64,000 bases of DNA. Source: Paenibacillus sp. R14(2021) (GTDB lineage Bacteria > Bacillota > Bacilli > Paenibacillales > Paenibacillaceae). The translations under genes were made by a program, and so were the position numbers. Under the pieces are notes generated by a model, which saw only the letters and a list, made by a program, of their open reading frames with translations, was not told the DNA's origin and ran no database searches. Each line of letters begins with the position of its first letter. Position 1 is the first letter of the stretch. This document shows, one piece after another, positions 48,607 through 58,124 of the stretch. The stretch is taken from positions 2,480,001 to 2,544,000 of the forward strand of contig NZ_CP080269.1 of NCBI RefSeq assembly GCF_019431355.1, in the 5' to 3' direction.

Positions 48607-50667
48607 TTACGACAATCCAGTCAGCTTCAATAGGACGGATTCCGCGGGCGCAAGCGGCAGCTCAATATCTCCGCTGCCCTCGGCAACTGTGCCCGCCCAT
48701 AGATCTTTGAGCGTATATGCATGCGTGCTCCCGCCTGCAATGACACGATCGAGCAGGACGCGTTTAAGCGCAGGCGATCCTTTGTCATAATTAAATACGG
48801 CCAGATAGATCACGTGCTCCCCGTCTTCCTTCGCTTCCAGCATGAACATATCCGCTGCCCCCGAGCCGTAAGCTCCCTCGATGGGCAAGAAGGTTTCCCC
48901 GCGCCGCGCCAGCGTTATGACCTCCGCGTTCGGCAGCCACTCCGCCGCTCTTGCCCTTGCCTCTTCCTTGCGGAAATCGTCTCCGAGCAGCAGAACCGTT
49001 CCGCTGATAACGGACGCGTTCAACCGGCTTCTTCCTTCCTGATCCGAGGTTGCTTCTTGATTAAAGCTCTTGTACAGAACGGTATGATCGGGATCATTGA
49101 ACCGGTAGAGCGCCCCGCTCGCCCACCAGGCATTGGTGAGCGAATTCAGCATATACTCGGTATCTGCCAGCATGCCGAAGGCATCGCATGAAATGCGCCG
49201 GCTATGTCCGTACTGATAGGGAAACAGCGGCGCGATCGACAGATTAATATGGAAGGGCCGGCCGATTCGTTCAGGATCCAGCCGCCGGCGAATCGTCTCC
49301 ATGCCGAGATTGTACGCTTGAATGCCCGTCTGAATCGACTTGTCGTAGTGCCGGCCTTCCAGCGCCCCATGCCCGAGAAAGTCGAGCTTCACATACGCGA
49401 AGCCAAGCTCCACGAAACGGTCCAGACAATAGGCTGTCCGCAGCACGCTGCCGGGATGCGTCGGATCAATGGCGAGCCCGCCGTCCAAGTCCGGCAGTAC
49501 GTTTCCTTCGCGGTCGCGCAGGAGCAGCTCGTCATACGTGTAGCGACCGTCCGTACCTTCGACCGCACGCCCGGTATCCCTGCCCCAGAAGGCAAAGGGC
49601 GTCCAGTAGATGCCGGCCTTCTGGCCGTTCCCATGGACATGCGCTACCGCCTGCTCCAGCTGCTCCGACGATAAATTCGTCCAGAACGAGTCGAAGTTGA
49701 TATATACGTCGCCTTGATTATGAAAGCCTTCCTTCTGCATCTGACTCAGAAAATCCGACGTCGACACGTACAGCTCGTAATCCAGCTTGTCAGCTGCGGC
49801 GGACCAGCTGTTCCAGCCGAAAGGCACGCCGTGCTCCCACGCTAGAGCAGGCGTAACCGCGGCATTGGCCTGCCCGAATGCTTCAAGACCCCGGCGGTAA
49901 TCGCCGTAAGCGCCGATCCAGATGACCGGCGACGTCAGCACCGTTCCGCTCACCGTGCCATGAGGAATGCTGTCCCGCGTCAGCTCCCCCGCTGCTCCGC
50001 CGTACACTTCGATGCGCTCGATGGCCGCGCCGCTTCCGCTCGATAATTTAAGCCCTGTTTTCCATGTGTCGTGCAGGACTGAACCGATTACGATTCCGTT
50101 TCTGGACCGCGGCTCATAAACAGCGGTGACCTCATAGCTCTCCAGAGTGCCCGGCATCTCTACCGATTCGTAACGTACCCACTTGTCGTTATCGAACGGC
50201 ACCAGCAGCGCCTGCAGCTCCGATTGGACTGAAGCCGCTCCCAGCTTCAGCGTCCCCGCTTCCTCGCAGCTGATGAGCGGCGCCATGTAACTGGATGCCA
50301 GCCCTTCACCCTCCGGCGCTTCCAGCTCGAAGGATACCGTGAGAAACGGCCTCCCCTCATATACGGTAAAATGCTGCATCAGAAGCGGCAGCTCCGGCGA
50401 CGAATGCCTGATCGTTACGCGCTTGCCATGACCCAGCGCTTCCCGAACAGTCTCGCACCCAGCCTCATGCTGGAGGTAATCCGTCGTGAACCGGTGCTCC
50501 TCCTGCCAATCGTAGGCCGAGGCTGCGCCGATGAGCGCCGAGCCGTCGCGCCATTTGACCTCGTAGGTTCCCGCTTCCGTGTTCACATGCAGCGCCAGCA
50601 AACCGTTATCCACCGTCAATACCGTTTCTTCCGTCTTCGTTTCGATCGGGCCATGCTCCACGTTCAT
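48607..50667 (-). CDS. Clan GH-D glycosidase, alpha-galactosidase-like (GH27/GH36 type)
   Basis: A 686-residue cytoplasmic glycosidase. An N-terminal beta-sandwich of about 270 residues precedes a TIM barrel with FGWNSWSAAADKLDYE (the GWNSW entry of clan GH-D), IYWTPFAFWG, the likely nucleophile Asp in FAYVKLDFLGHG, the likely acid Asp in SRRISCDAFGM and FNDPDHTVLY; a C-terminal beta domain ends the chain. It resembles alpha-galactosidases, but beta-L-arabinopyranosidases share these features. The start MNVEHGPIE has GGGAGG 9 bases ahead; an upstream ATG lies inside a hairpin. Last gene of the ABC transporter operon, so it probably digests the imported oligosaccharide. Confidence 0.8.
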   Translation of the reverse strand: MNVEHGPIETKTEETVLTVDNGLLALHVNTEAGTYEVKWRDGSALIGAASAYDWQEEHRFTTDYLQHEAGCETVREALGHGKRVTIRHSSPELPLLMQHFTVYEGRPFLTVSFELEAPEGEGLASSYMAPLISCEEAGTLKLGAASVQSELQALLVPFDNDKWVRYESVEMPGTLESYEVTAVYEPRSRNGIVIGSVLHDTWKTGLKLSSGSGAAIERIEVYGGAAGELTRDSIPHGTVSGTVLTSPVIWIGAYGDYRRGLEAFGQANAAVTPALAWEHGVPFGWNSWSAAADKLDYELYVSTSDFLSQMQKEGFHNQGDVYINFDSFWTNLSSEQLEQAVAHVHGNGQKAGIYWTPFAFWGRDTGRAVEGTDGRYTYDELLLRDREGNVLPDLDGGLAIDPTHPGSVLRTAYCLDRFVELGFAYVKLDFLGHGALEGRHYDKSIQTGIQAYNLGMETIRRRLDPERIGRPFHINLSIAPLFPYQYGHSRRISCDAFGMLADTEYMLNSLTNAWWASGALYRFNDPDHTVLYKSFNQEATSDQEGRSRLNASVISGTVLLLGDDFRKEEARARAAEWLPNAEVITLARRGETFLPIEGAYGSGAADMFMLEAKEDGEHVIYLAVFNYDKGSPALKRVLLDRVIAGGSTHAYTLKDLWAGTVAEGSGDIELPLAPAESVLLKLTGLS

Positions 50668-50696
50668 CTTCCCCATCCTCCCAGTTAAATGGATGA

Positions 50697-50718
50697 AAGG
50701 GGGCATGACTGCCCCCTT
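50697..50718 (-). other. Intercistronic hairpin between binding-protein and glycosidase genes
   Basis: AAGGGGGC / GCCCCCTT with a 6-base loop ten bases after the binding-protein stop, followed by TTCATCC. Such hairpins commonly protect the abundant upstream message and cut read-through to the enzyme gene. Confidence 0.6.
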
Positions 50719-50727
50719 CGCTGCAAC

Positions 50728-52395
50728 CTATTTCCAAAGCTCCAGACGGGCCTTGTAATTGTCCGTGATCGCTTGCTCAACTTGTTCGTCGCCCGCCGCT
50801 TTCATCTCCGACAGCATCTTGTCGAAGCCGGCATTGGCGTCTTGCTCGGATTTCGAAATGATGATCTTGGTGAGGGACTGCTTCATAATATCCTGCACCT
50901 TCTGGTAGCTTAGCGAAACCGGCGTGCCGCCTTCCGGATTCAAATTGTCGTACGGCGACGTGTCGTAGACGGAATCGAGCAGGTTCTTCGTTGCCATTTG
51001 CTCGATCTCTCCTCTGTTAAGCTTGGAAATATCGTACGGCGTGCCGTCGGAGCCAAGGCCGTTCTTGATGAACCACGTCCATGTCCGAATACCTGTCTTC
51101 TTCGTTTCCCCAGCCCAATCGTCCTTCAGACCCTTCAGTACATCCGCATTCGGCGTGTGCTTCCCGTCCTTGGCGTCCCAAGTTTGGCCTTGAACGCCCC
51201 ACATAAGCAGATACTGGCCTTCCTCGCTCGCCAGGAAGTTGATGAACTTCATCGTTTCTTCCGGATGCTTGTTCTTCTTCGTGATGGCGATGGCATCCCA
51301 CCCGAGCGGGCTGCGCGGTCCGTACGTTGTCTTCGCAGGGTCGGTGCCAGGAGCTACGACTTTATAAGCAAACAGCTGCTTGTCGGCACTGCCGCCCTTC
51401 TTAAGCGCGCCGTTCGCGCCGCCGAGATCCCAGTACGCCGATACGGTCGAGAAGGCGATACCGTTCGAGATCTTCTGCTCCCACGTTTGCGTTTTGTTCA
51501 CGGCCCAATCCTGCTCGATCAAGCCTTCGCGGTACAGTTTGTTCATGTACAGGATCATCTCGCGGTATTTCGGGTCCTTCACGTCGAATTTCAGGCTGTC
51601 TCCGTCCTCGAAATACGGCTTCATGCCCCACATGCCCTTGAAGGAGCCCAGCACGGCGCCCATGTTCTCCGCGTTCAGAATGAGCGGAATCGAGGCTTTG
51701 CCGTCAATGTTCGGATACTTCGCCTTGAAATCCTTCAGCAGCTGCTCGAATTCGTCTGTCGTGAAGGGCTGTCCGCCCTCGGCCTTGTCAGGCGCAAGCT
51801 CTTTCAGGAAGTCTTTACGCATTTGCACGCCGAATACAGGGTCGTTGTCCATGCCGTACCAGTTGGAGAGGTAATAGTTCTTGCCGTCCTTGAAGCGCGT
51901 CTTCTGCAAAATATCGCCGTACTGCTGCTTCACGTCAGGTCCGTACTTGTCGATCAGCTCGTTAAGCGGAATGATCGCGCCAGCCGCGATGTATTTGTTC
52001 ACGATGTCGCCGCCGCGGTCCATCAGGATGATGTCCGGCAGGTCGTTCGAGGCCAGCATGAGGTTCAGCTTCTCGGACGGATTGCCCGTTGGCTGCTGAA
52101 TTTCAACCTTCACGCCAGTGCGCTTCATAATTTCCTGCGCCACGGGATTGTCGAAAGCGGCGCCTGTATTTTTATCAAAGAAGGTCAGCGTGATCGGCTC
52201 CGACGGTTTATCGGCGTTTGCCGTATCCGCGTTTGCCGCATCCGTACCCGTATTCGCGTTCTTCGTGTTCGTATTCGCGGCAGCCGTATTCCCCGTATTG
52301 TTCGCATCGTTCGATCCATTGCTTCCGCAGCCGGCAAGCAGCGCCGGCGTAAGGGCCATTGCCAGTATCAGCGGCAGCACTTGTTTTTTCTTCAT
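50728..52395 (-). CDS. ABC transporter sugar-binding lipoprotein (LipO-like)
   Basis: A 555-residue extracellular solute-binding protein. KKKQVLPLILAMALTPALLA leads to the lipobox LLAGC (Cys 22), followed by a 45-residue Asn/Ala/Thr/Asp linker of degenerate repeats. The mature domain has the large CUT1 binding-protein form: LTFFDKNTGAAFDNPVAQEI, LNLMLASNDLPDIILMDR and HPEETMKFINFLASEEGQYL. Length above 500 places it with LipO/YtcQ-type proteins that bind oligosaccharides. The gene stands 114 bases after the second permease and before the glycosidase; a leader of that length may carry its own control. Confidence 0.88.
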   Translation of the reverse strand: MKKKQVLPLILAMALTPALLAGCGSNGSNDANNTGNTAAANTNTKNANTGTDAANADTANADKPSEPITLTFFDKNTGAAFDNPVAQEIMKRTGVKVEIQQPTGNPSEKLNLMLASNDLPDIILMDRGGDIVNKYIAAGAIIPLNELIDKYGPDVKQQYGDILQKTRFKDGKNYYLSNWYGMDNDPVFGVQMRKDFLKELAPDKAEGGQPFTTDEFEQLLKDFKAKYPNIDGKASIPLILNAENMGAVLGSFKGMWGMKPYFEDGDSLKFDVKDPKYREMILYMNKLYREGLIEQDWAVNKTQTWEQKISNGIAFSTVSAYWDLGGANGALKKGGSADKQLFAYKVVAPGTDPAKTTYGPRSPLGWDAIAITKKNKHPEETMKFINFLASEEGQYLLMWGVQGQTWDAKDGKHTPNADVLKGLKDDWAGETKKTGIRTWTWFIKNGLGSDGTPYDISKLNRGEIEQMATKNLLDSVYDTSPYDNLNPEGGTPVSLSYQKVQDIMKQSLTKIIISKSEQDANAGFDKMLSEMKAAGDEQVEQAITDNYKARLELWK

Positions 52396-52509
52396 AGAAC
52401 ATTTCCCCCTATTGGCATATTGGATGACAGCTGTTTACGATCGCATGCAGCAGGCCGTGCGTACGCTGGCCGGCCATCCCCCCTCTCAAGGAACTGAACA
52501 AGATCCAGC

Positions 52510-53400
52510 TCAGCTCTTCACGGCGCCGAGCGTCATGCCTTTCACGAAATAGCGCTGCAGGAACGGGTATACCATGACGATCGGCAGCGTAGCGACCATG
52601 GTCGCGGCCATCCGGATCGTATCCGACGAGACGGCCAGCCGCTTGCTGGAATCGGCGAGCTTCTGGGCATCCGACACCATCGCGCCTGTCTGATACTGAT
52701 TCAAGATTTTTACAAGCACCGCCTGCAGCGTCTTCAAGCTCGACTTGTAGGTGAACACATAAGAATCGAACCAAGCATTCCAATGGCCGATGGCCGTGAA
52801 CAGCGCAATCGTCGCCAGTACCGGCACCGTAAGCGGCAGAATAATGCGGAAATAAATGTGCAGGTCGTTGGCGCCGTCTATCTTGGCCGATTCCGTAATT
52901 TCCTGCGGGAGCTGCTCGATGAAGGTCCGAATGAGAATCATATAGAACACATTCATGAGACCCGGAAGAATGAACACCCAGAAGGTATCGATCAGGAATA
53001 GGTTCTTCAGCACCATATAATAAGGAATGAGACCGCCGCCGAAGTACATCGTGAAGATGAAATAGAGCGTTACCGGCCGCCGTATAACGAGGTCGCGGCT
53101 GCTCAGCGGATAGGCGAGCAAGCTGATCACGATTACCGTCAACGGCGTGCCGACGAGCGTCCGCGCCACCGTCACCCACACGGCATGCAATATTTCGCGG
53201 TCGGTCAGAATTTCTTTGTAGCTTGTAAAGGAAAGCTCGCGAGGCCAGAAATAAATGCCCCCTTTAATGGTATCGGACGCGCTGTTCACCGACAGGATGA
53301 ATACGTTCCAGAAGGGGTAAAACGTCACGAATACGATCAGGATCAGAAAGAGATATACCACGCCGGTGTACAGCAGGTCTCCCATCGATCTGCTTCTCAT
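52510..53400 (-). CDS. ABC sugar permease, YtcP-like (CUT1, second permease)
   Basis: A 296-residue permease with six helices. It starts RSRSMGDLLYTGVVYLFLIL; the EAA loop that docks on the ATPase reads EITESAKIDGANDLHIYFRI; the end VYPFLQRYFVKGMTLGAVKS is the family's signature C-terminus. It pairs with the LplB-like permease 31 bases upstream. No ATPase gene lies in the operon, as is usual for these systems, which share an MsmX-type ATPase encoded elsewhere. Confidence 0.9.
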   Translation of the reverse strand: MRSRSMGDLLYTGVVYLFLILIVFVTFYPFWNVFILSVNSASDTIKGGIYFWPRELSFTSYKEILTDREILHAVWVTVARTLVGTPLTVIVISLLAYPLSSRDLVIRRPVTLYFIFTMYFGGGLIPYYMVLKNLFLIDTFWVFILPGLMNVFYMILIRTFIEQLPQEITESAKIDGANDLHIYFRIILPLTVPVLATIALFTAIGHWNAWFDSYVFTYKSSLKTLQAVLVKILNQYQTGAMVSDAQKLADSSKRLAVSSDTIRMAATMVATLPIVMVYPFLQRYFVKGMTLGAVKS

Positions 53401-53431
53401 GTCATCACTCCTCTCTCGTTTGATCCGCGGC

Positions 53432-54403
53432 TTAGAACAGCGCTTGATCGTTTACTTTTTTGGCAAGTCTATTCACGATGAGCACTAGAATGAAGGCAAC
53501 CAGCGACTTGAACAATCCGACCGCCGCGCCGTACGAGAACATGCCGTTCTGCAAGCCGTATCGGTAGGTGTACGTGTCGATGACGTCCGAATATTTAAGC
53601 ACGAGATCGTTCTGCATTAAGTACTGCTGGTCGAAGCCCGCATTCAGCACGCCGCCGACCGCCAGAATAAGCAGGATGACGATCGTGGGACGAAGCGCCG
53701 GAAGCGTCACATGCAGCATCTGCCTGATCCGGCTAGCGCCGTCGACCCTTGCCGCTTCATAGAGCTCCGGGTTAATGGACGTAATAGCCGCCAGATACAT
53801 AATGGCGTTAAAGCCCATGTCCTTCCACATGTTGGAGAAGCCGATGATCCACCAGAAATAATGACCGTTCTGGAAGAAGCCGATCGGTTTGTCCGTAATG
53901 TGGAGCATGACGAGCAGCTTATTGACGAGTCCCTGCGTGGAGAGCAGCGAAATAATAATGTTGGCCGCGATAACCCAAGAGATGAAATGCGGCAGATAAG
54001 AAACCGTTTGCACAAAACGCTTGAACACGCCGCTTCGAACTTCGTTAATCGCGATCGCCAGAATGATCGGCGCCGGAAATCCGAGTGCGAGACTGAGCAA
54101 GCTCTGAGCGAGCGTGTTACGCAGGATAATCCAGAAGTCCCCGCTGTTGAAGAAATACCGGAACCATTCCAGCCCGACGAATTCGCCGCCGAAGAACGAA
54201 TCCATGAACGAGCCGCCCGGCTGATAGTTAATAAAGGCCATGTACAAGCCGAACATCGGCGTATACGAGAACAACAGGGTGCATATAAAAGCCGGCAGGA
54301 TCATCAGCCATAGCAGCTTCTGAACGCGTAACCGCTTCCAAGTTCCGCCGCGCCTCACTGCCCGCGCCATGCCCGCAGCCGATGGTTCCACATTGATTTT
54401 CAC
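53432..54403 (-). CDS. ABC sugar permease, LplB-like (CUT1, first permease)
   Basis: A 323-residue permease. LLWLMILPAFICTLLFSYTP opens the first helix, MFGLYMAFINYQPGGSF follows, and the EAA loop is ELYEAARVDGASRIRQMLHV. The start is GTG at 54403, with GGAGG 9 bases ahead; the longest frame adds 27 upstream codons without support. First gene of the operon, divergent from the YesN/YesM-type regulators. A TATAAT at 54450-54455 (minus strand) may be the -10, with a poor -35, which fits activation by the regulator. Confidence 0.9.
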   Translation of the reverse strand: MKINVEPSAAGMARAVRRGGTWKRLRVQKLLWLMILPAFICTLLFSYTPMFGLYMAFINYQPGGSFMDSFFGGEFVGLEWFRYFFNSGDFWIILRNTLAQSLLSLALGFPAPIILAIAINEVRSGVFKRFVQTVSYLPHFISWVIAANIIISLLSTQGLVNKLLVMLHITDKPIGFFQNGHYFWWIIGFSNMWKDMGFNAIMYLAAITSINPELYEAARVDGASRIRQMLHVTLPALRPTIVILLILAVGGVLNAGFDQQYLMQNDLVLKYSDVIDTYTYRYGLQNGMFSYGAAVGLFKSLVAFILVLIVNRLAKKVNDQALF

Positions 54404-54531
54404 GTTTGCTTTCCTCCGTCCATAGTGGTGTCGCTTCGGGAACAATCCCATTATAGGAAACTTCCATGCGCCGAATCCATGCAAACATCCGCCGATTCAT
54501 GCTCCAAATTACCGCATTTCTGTTCCTCCCA

Positions 54532-54560
54532 TTGTTGAATTTCATCAAGCGGCATACAAT
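54532..54560 (+). promoter_or_regulatory. Sigma-A-like promoter of the YesN/YesM-type genes
   Basis: TTGTTG, 17-base spacer, TACAAT, with a predicted start near 54567 and a 42-base leader to the ATG at 54609 with AAGAAGGA. Confidence 0.5.
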
Positions 54561-54608
54561 AAACGAGAGTCATAGTTTCCATTTTAGACGGGAAGAAGGA
54601 ACACGGCC

Positions 54609-56186
54609 ATGTATTCAATCCTGCTTGTGGACGACGAAAAGATGGAATTGGAGACGCTTTCGCACTATGTGCCGTGGGAGGCGATGAATATCGCCGTCGC
54701 CGGGACGGCGAAGAATGGAAGAGAAGCGCTCGAGCTGGCGAAGCTGCTGGATCCAGACATTATCTTGACCGATGTGCGCATGCCGATCATGGACGGACTG
54801 GAGTTCGCGAAGCGAGCCAAGCAGCACAGCAAACGGGTAAAAATCGTATTTTTAAGCGGTCATGACGAATTTCAATATATCAAAGCGGCGCTCTCCGTGG
54901 AAGCGTCCGGCTATTTATTAAAGCCGATCGATCATGACGAGCTTCGGCAGCTGATGGAGAAAGTCAAGCTGAAGTGCGATGAAGCGAGGCTGGCGGAGCA
55001 GACGGAAGCCATGGTGAAGGAGAAGCTCCTGCGCACGCTGCTCATCGAGCAGAACGGCGAAGTCCGAGCGGAAGCGGCAAACAAGCTGCTGCGGCTGGAC
55101 GGCATGCCGAATTTGTTTCGCGGCGCACTGCGAGCCGCCTGCCTGACGCTGAGCTGGACGAACGCGGATCAGAGCTCGGCCTCCGGAAGCAGCAGGCCGA
55201 AGCAGTTGGAAGCCAGCGTAAGCGAAGCCGTCCATTCCAGACTGAAGACGCTCGGCTACGCGGGAGAGCTCGTTGATTGGGAGTACGGTACATTTGCCGC
55301 CCTCTACCCCGCCGCTCATCCCGATCATACCGATGAGCTGTGGAAGAACCTCCAGAAGGAAATGGCCGAAAGCTTCCCCGTTCAGCTCACCGTCGGCATT
55401 TCCCGCGCCGGCAGCCGGCTTGAGGAGGCGCTGAACCTGTTCAAGGATGCCCGTATCGCGGCAGAGCATGCCTTCTATTATGGGAAGGGCGCGCTGCTGC
55501 GACTGGAAGAGATGCGAGCACCGCTTACGGAGGAAATCGGCATCGAAGCGTATCAAACGGCGATATGCCGCGCGATCGGGCAGCTGAAGCCCGAGGAAGC
55601 GGAGCTGGAGATCGAACGGTTCATGGGAAGCCTCAAGGACCGTTACGTGCACCGCCATTTGGCGCGGGCCGCCGCCGTTCGGCTGCTTTCTGCCGTTAAG
55701 CAGCAGCTCGGCTCCTCCATGAAAGATACGGAGGCCGGGCCGATTCACGGCGAGTGGGAAATCATGAACAACTGCGAGGTGCTTGATGACATCGGCGACT
55801 ATCTCAAGCATGTGTGCGGAAGCTTGATTCTCGTCCTCTCGGAGAAGGATAAGGACCGTCACCTGCAAATCGCCCGCAATATCGAGGCCATCATTGACCG
55901 TTCCTGCCACCAGCCGATTTCGGTCGAGGATATTGCGAAGGAAATTTACCTGTCGCCGAACTACATTCGCACGATCTTTAGGGAAAAGATGGGCCGCACC
56001 ATTTTGGAAGCGGTTACGGACAAGCGAATGGAACGCGCTTCCGCACTGCTTGCTGACAAATCGCTGAAGATTCACGAGATTGCCGGTCAGGTCGGCTACG
56101 AGAACGTCTCGTATTTCTGCTCGTTATTCCACAAGACCACAGGCGTCACGCCTAACCAGTACAGAAAACAATTTTATGGCAATTGA
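54609..56186 (+). CDS. YesN-type response regulator with AraC output domain
   Basis: A 525-residue regulator. The receiver domain (about 1-125) shows YSILLVDDEKMELETLSHYV, the phospho-acceptor Asp in DIILTDVRMPIMDGLEF and KPIDHDELRQL; a middle domain of about 270 residues is poorly conserved; the AraC domain (last 100) has VEDIAKEIYLSPNYIRTIFR and IHEIAGQVGYENVSYFCSLF, two helix-turn-helix units. It should activate the divergent transporter operon. Overlaps the kinase gene region closely: the kinase GTG is 12 bases after the stop. Confidence 0.9.
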   Translation: MYSILLVDDEKMELETLSHYVPWEAMNIAVAGTAKNGREALELAKLLDPDIILTDVRMPIMDGLEFAKRAKQHSKRVKIVFLSGHDEFQYIKAALSVEASGYLLKPIDHDELRQLMEKVKLKCDEARLAEQTEAMVKEKLLRTLLIEQNGEVRAEAANKLLRLDGMPNLFRGALRAACLTLSWTNADQSSASGSSRPKQLEASVSEAVHSRLKTLGYAGELVDWEYGTFAALYPAAHPDHTDELWKNLQKEMAESFPVQLTVGISRAGSRLEEALNLFKDARIAAEHAFYYGKGALLRLEEMRAPLTEEIGIEAYQTAICRAIGQLKPEEAELEIERFMGSLKDRYVHRHLARAAAVRLLSAVKQQLGSSMKDTEAGPIHGEWEIMNNCEVLDDIGDYLKHVCGSLILVLSEKDKDRHLQIARNIEAIIDRSCHQPISVEDIAKEIYLSPNYIRTIFREKMGRTILEAVTDKRMERASALLADKSLKIHEIAGQVGYENVSYFCSLFHKTTGVTPNQYRKQFYGN

Positions 56187-56197
56187 GGGGGACCACC

Positions 56198-57997
56198 GTG
56201 CGACGCTTGCTTGACCGATTCTTGATACGGCCCTTCCTGGATATGCGTCTTCGCAACAAGCTGTTCGTGGCGCTTGGACTCGTTTCCGTTGCGCCCCTCC
56301 TCTTCTTCGCCGTCTATTCCTACGAAACGATGAAGAAAGAGCTGAGTCGTCAAATGTACGCCAGCATGACCACAACGACCGACCAGATCGGATCCAATCT
56401 GAAGATGAAGCTGGATGCGTATGCCAAGGTCTCCTCTTCGCTCTATCTGGACCGGCGGCTGCGCGACTTCCTGTCGGCGGATTACACGAACAGTGACGCG
56501 TATATCGATGGCTATGATTATATCGACGGGGTGTTTCGCAGCATGCTCGTCACGAATTCCGACATTACGAGCATTTCGATTTACCAGGACAATTTCACCC
56601 TGCCGCCGGACCAAGTGTTTATCCGGCGCACGAACGATACCGTCCGGCAAGCGCCTTGGTACAAGGCGGCAAGCACAGCTTACGGCAATGTGACCTTCAC
56701 GCCGATGGCGGCCACCAACCCAACCGATCAGCAAGTCACACAGGGCGTTCAAGAGCGCAAGCCATCCCGAATCGTGCTCGCCCGTCTGCTCGACAACGAC
56801 AGCCTCAACTATCCTTACGGTGTCCTGACGATGGACATCCCCGAGAACGACCTATATGCGCTCATGGAGAAGGAGAATAAGAACAAGGATTTGTTTATCG
56901 TGTCGGACAAAGGCTTCATTATCTCCGGCCGTGACAAGGGCAAGCTGAACCATCAGCTGAGCGATTATGTCAAGGGAAGCTGGGGATCCGGCAATACCGG
57001 CACCTTCCTTGGAGAATACGACAACGAGAGCGTCTACGTCGTATACAACACGATCGAGAACGGCTGGAAGGTCGTCTCCATCGTCTCCTACGACAATCTG
57101 CTAAGCAATGTGAAGCTCGCGTTCTCCCGTCTGTTCACGCTGGCGAGCTTCAGCGTCGTAATTGCTATTATTCTGATCTATATCGCCGCCCGCATGTTTA
57201 CCAAGCGGATCGAGACGCTGCTGCAGATTACGCGCCGGATCGAGCGCGAGGACTTCGAGGTGCAGGCGGGTTCGATCTCGCATGACGAAATCGGCCGGCT
57301 CATGTTCGCCATGACGAAGATGGCCCGCCGCATGAAAGCGCTGATTAACGAAGTATACAAGAAGGAAATCGCGAAGAAGGAAGCCGAGATGAACATGCTG
57401 CAGGCGCAGATCAATCCGCACTTCCTTTACAACACGCTTGCTTCCATATCGGCACTAGCTGTTCGGAATCATGACGACCGGATTCAAGCCATGGTCACGC
57501 ATCTTGCCAAGTTCTACCGCATCTCGCTGAACAAAGGGAAAACGATCGTAAGCCTCGGCGAAGAATTGAAGCTGACCAATTCTTACATTATGATCCAGCA
57601 GCTTCGGTTCAACGGCCTGCTGCATATGCATTACCTGGTCGAAGATGCCGCACTTCCCTATCCTGTCGTCAAGCTGGTGCTTCAGCCCTTCATCGAGAAT
57701 GCCATCAACCATGCCATCTGGGATGACGATGCCGGCATCAATATCATTATTAAAGCACGCGTCGAGGAAGATACGCTCATTCTTGAAGTCATCGACGACG
57801 GCATGGGCATGCGACCGGAAACGCTGGAGAGACTCCGCAGGGAAGACACCGGGGACAGCGCATCCGGGTACGGCATCCGAAACGTCGACCGGCGTATCAA
57901 GATGACGTTCGGCACCGATTACGGGGTCCATATTCACAGCCGCTTCGGGATCGGCACGACGGTGCAGCTGCGGGTTCCTTTGAGCGGACCCTTGTAA
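56198..57997 (+). CDS. YesM-type sensor histidine kinase
   Basis: A 599-residue membrane kinase: helix at about 22-42 (LFVALGLVSVAPLLFFAVYS), a Cache-type extracellular sensor, second helix (SVVIAIILIYIAARMF), HAMP segment (LLQITRRIEREDFEVQAG), the PF06580-type histidine box INPHFLYNTLASISALA and an ATPase domain with LVLQPFIENAINHAI and DDGMGMRPE, GYGIRNVDRRIKMTFG. The start is GTG at 56198 with GAGGGGG 6 bases ahead; a TTG 5 codons upstream is inside that site. It probably senses the sugar or its lipoprotein complex and phosphorylates the preceding regulator. Confidence 0.9.
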   Translation: MRRLLDRFLIRPFLDMRLRNKLFVALGLVSVAPLLFFAVYSYETMKKELSRQMYASMTTTTDQIGSNLKMKLDAYAKVSSSLYLDRRLRDFLSADYTNSDAYIDGYDYIDGVFRSMLVTNSDITSISIYQDNFTLPPDQVFIRRTNDTVRQAPWYKAASTAYGNVTFTPMAATNPTDQQVTQGVQERKPSRIVLARLLDNDSLNYPYGVLTMDIPENDLYALMEKENKNKDLFIVSDKGFIISGRDKGKLNHQLSDYVKGSWGSGNTGTFLGEYDNESVYVVYNTIENGWKVVSIVSYDNLLSNVKLAFSRLFTLASFSVVIAIILIYIAARMFTKRIETLLQITRRIEREDFEVQAGSISHDEIGRLMFAMTKMARRMKALINEVYKKEIAKKEAEMNMLQAQINPHFLYNTLASISALAVRNHDDRIQAMVTHLAKFYRISLNKGKTIVSLGEELKLTNSYIMIQQLRFNGLLHMHYLVEDAALPYPVVKLVLQPFIENAINHAIWDDDAGINIIIKARVEEDTLILEVIDDGMGMRPETLERLRREDTGDSASGYGIRNVDRRIKMTFGTDYGVHIHSRFGIGTTVQLRVPLSGPL

Positions 57998-58019
57998 GGC
58001 TGATTAGGCTTAGCCGGAA

Positions 58020-58068
58020 AAACAGCAGGAGCCAAGGACGGTATAACGTCCTTGGCTCCTGCTGTTTT
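58020..58068. terminator. Bidirectional terminator between the kinase and protease genes
   Basis: AAACAGCAGGAGCCAAGGACG and its perfect complement around a 6-base loop, with T-rich flanks. It serves the converging kinase and M48 genes. A related hairpin stands at 59547-59594. Confidence 0.9.
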
Positions 58069-58124
58069 GAATAAACGATGCAAATTAAATTGGTTATACA
58101 TGGGATGTAATCCAGCCGCCTCTG

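Noticed and set aside
50998-52497. 499-codon open frame opposite the sugar-binding lipoprotein gene
   Set aside because: The real gene has a signal peptide, lipobox and binding-protein motifs; the antisense frame is Arg/Leu/Val-rich and shows no domain.
54918-56075. 385-codon open frame opposite the YesN-type regulator gene
   Set aside because: Shadow of a clear receiver-AraC protein with GC-rich third positions; no start signal.
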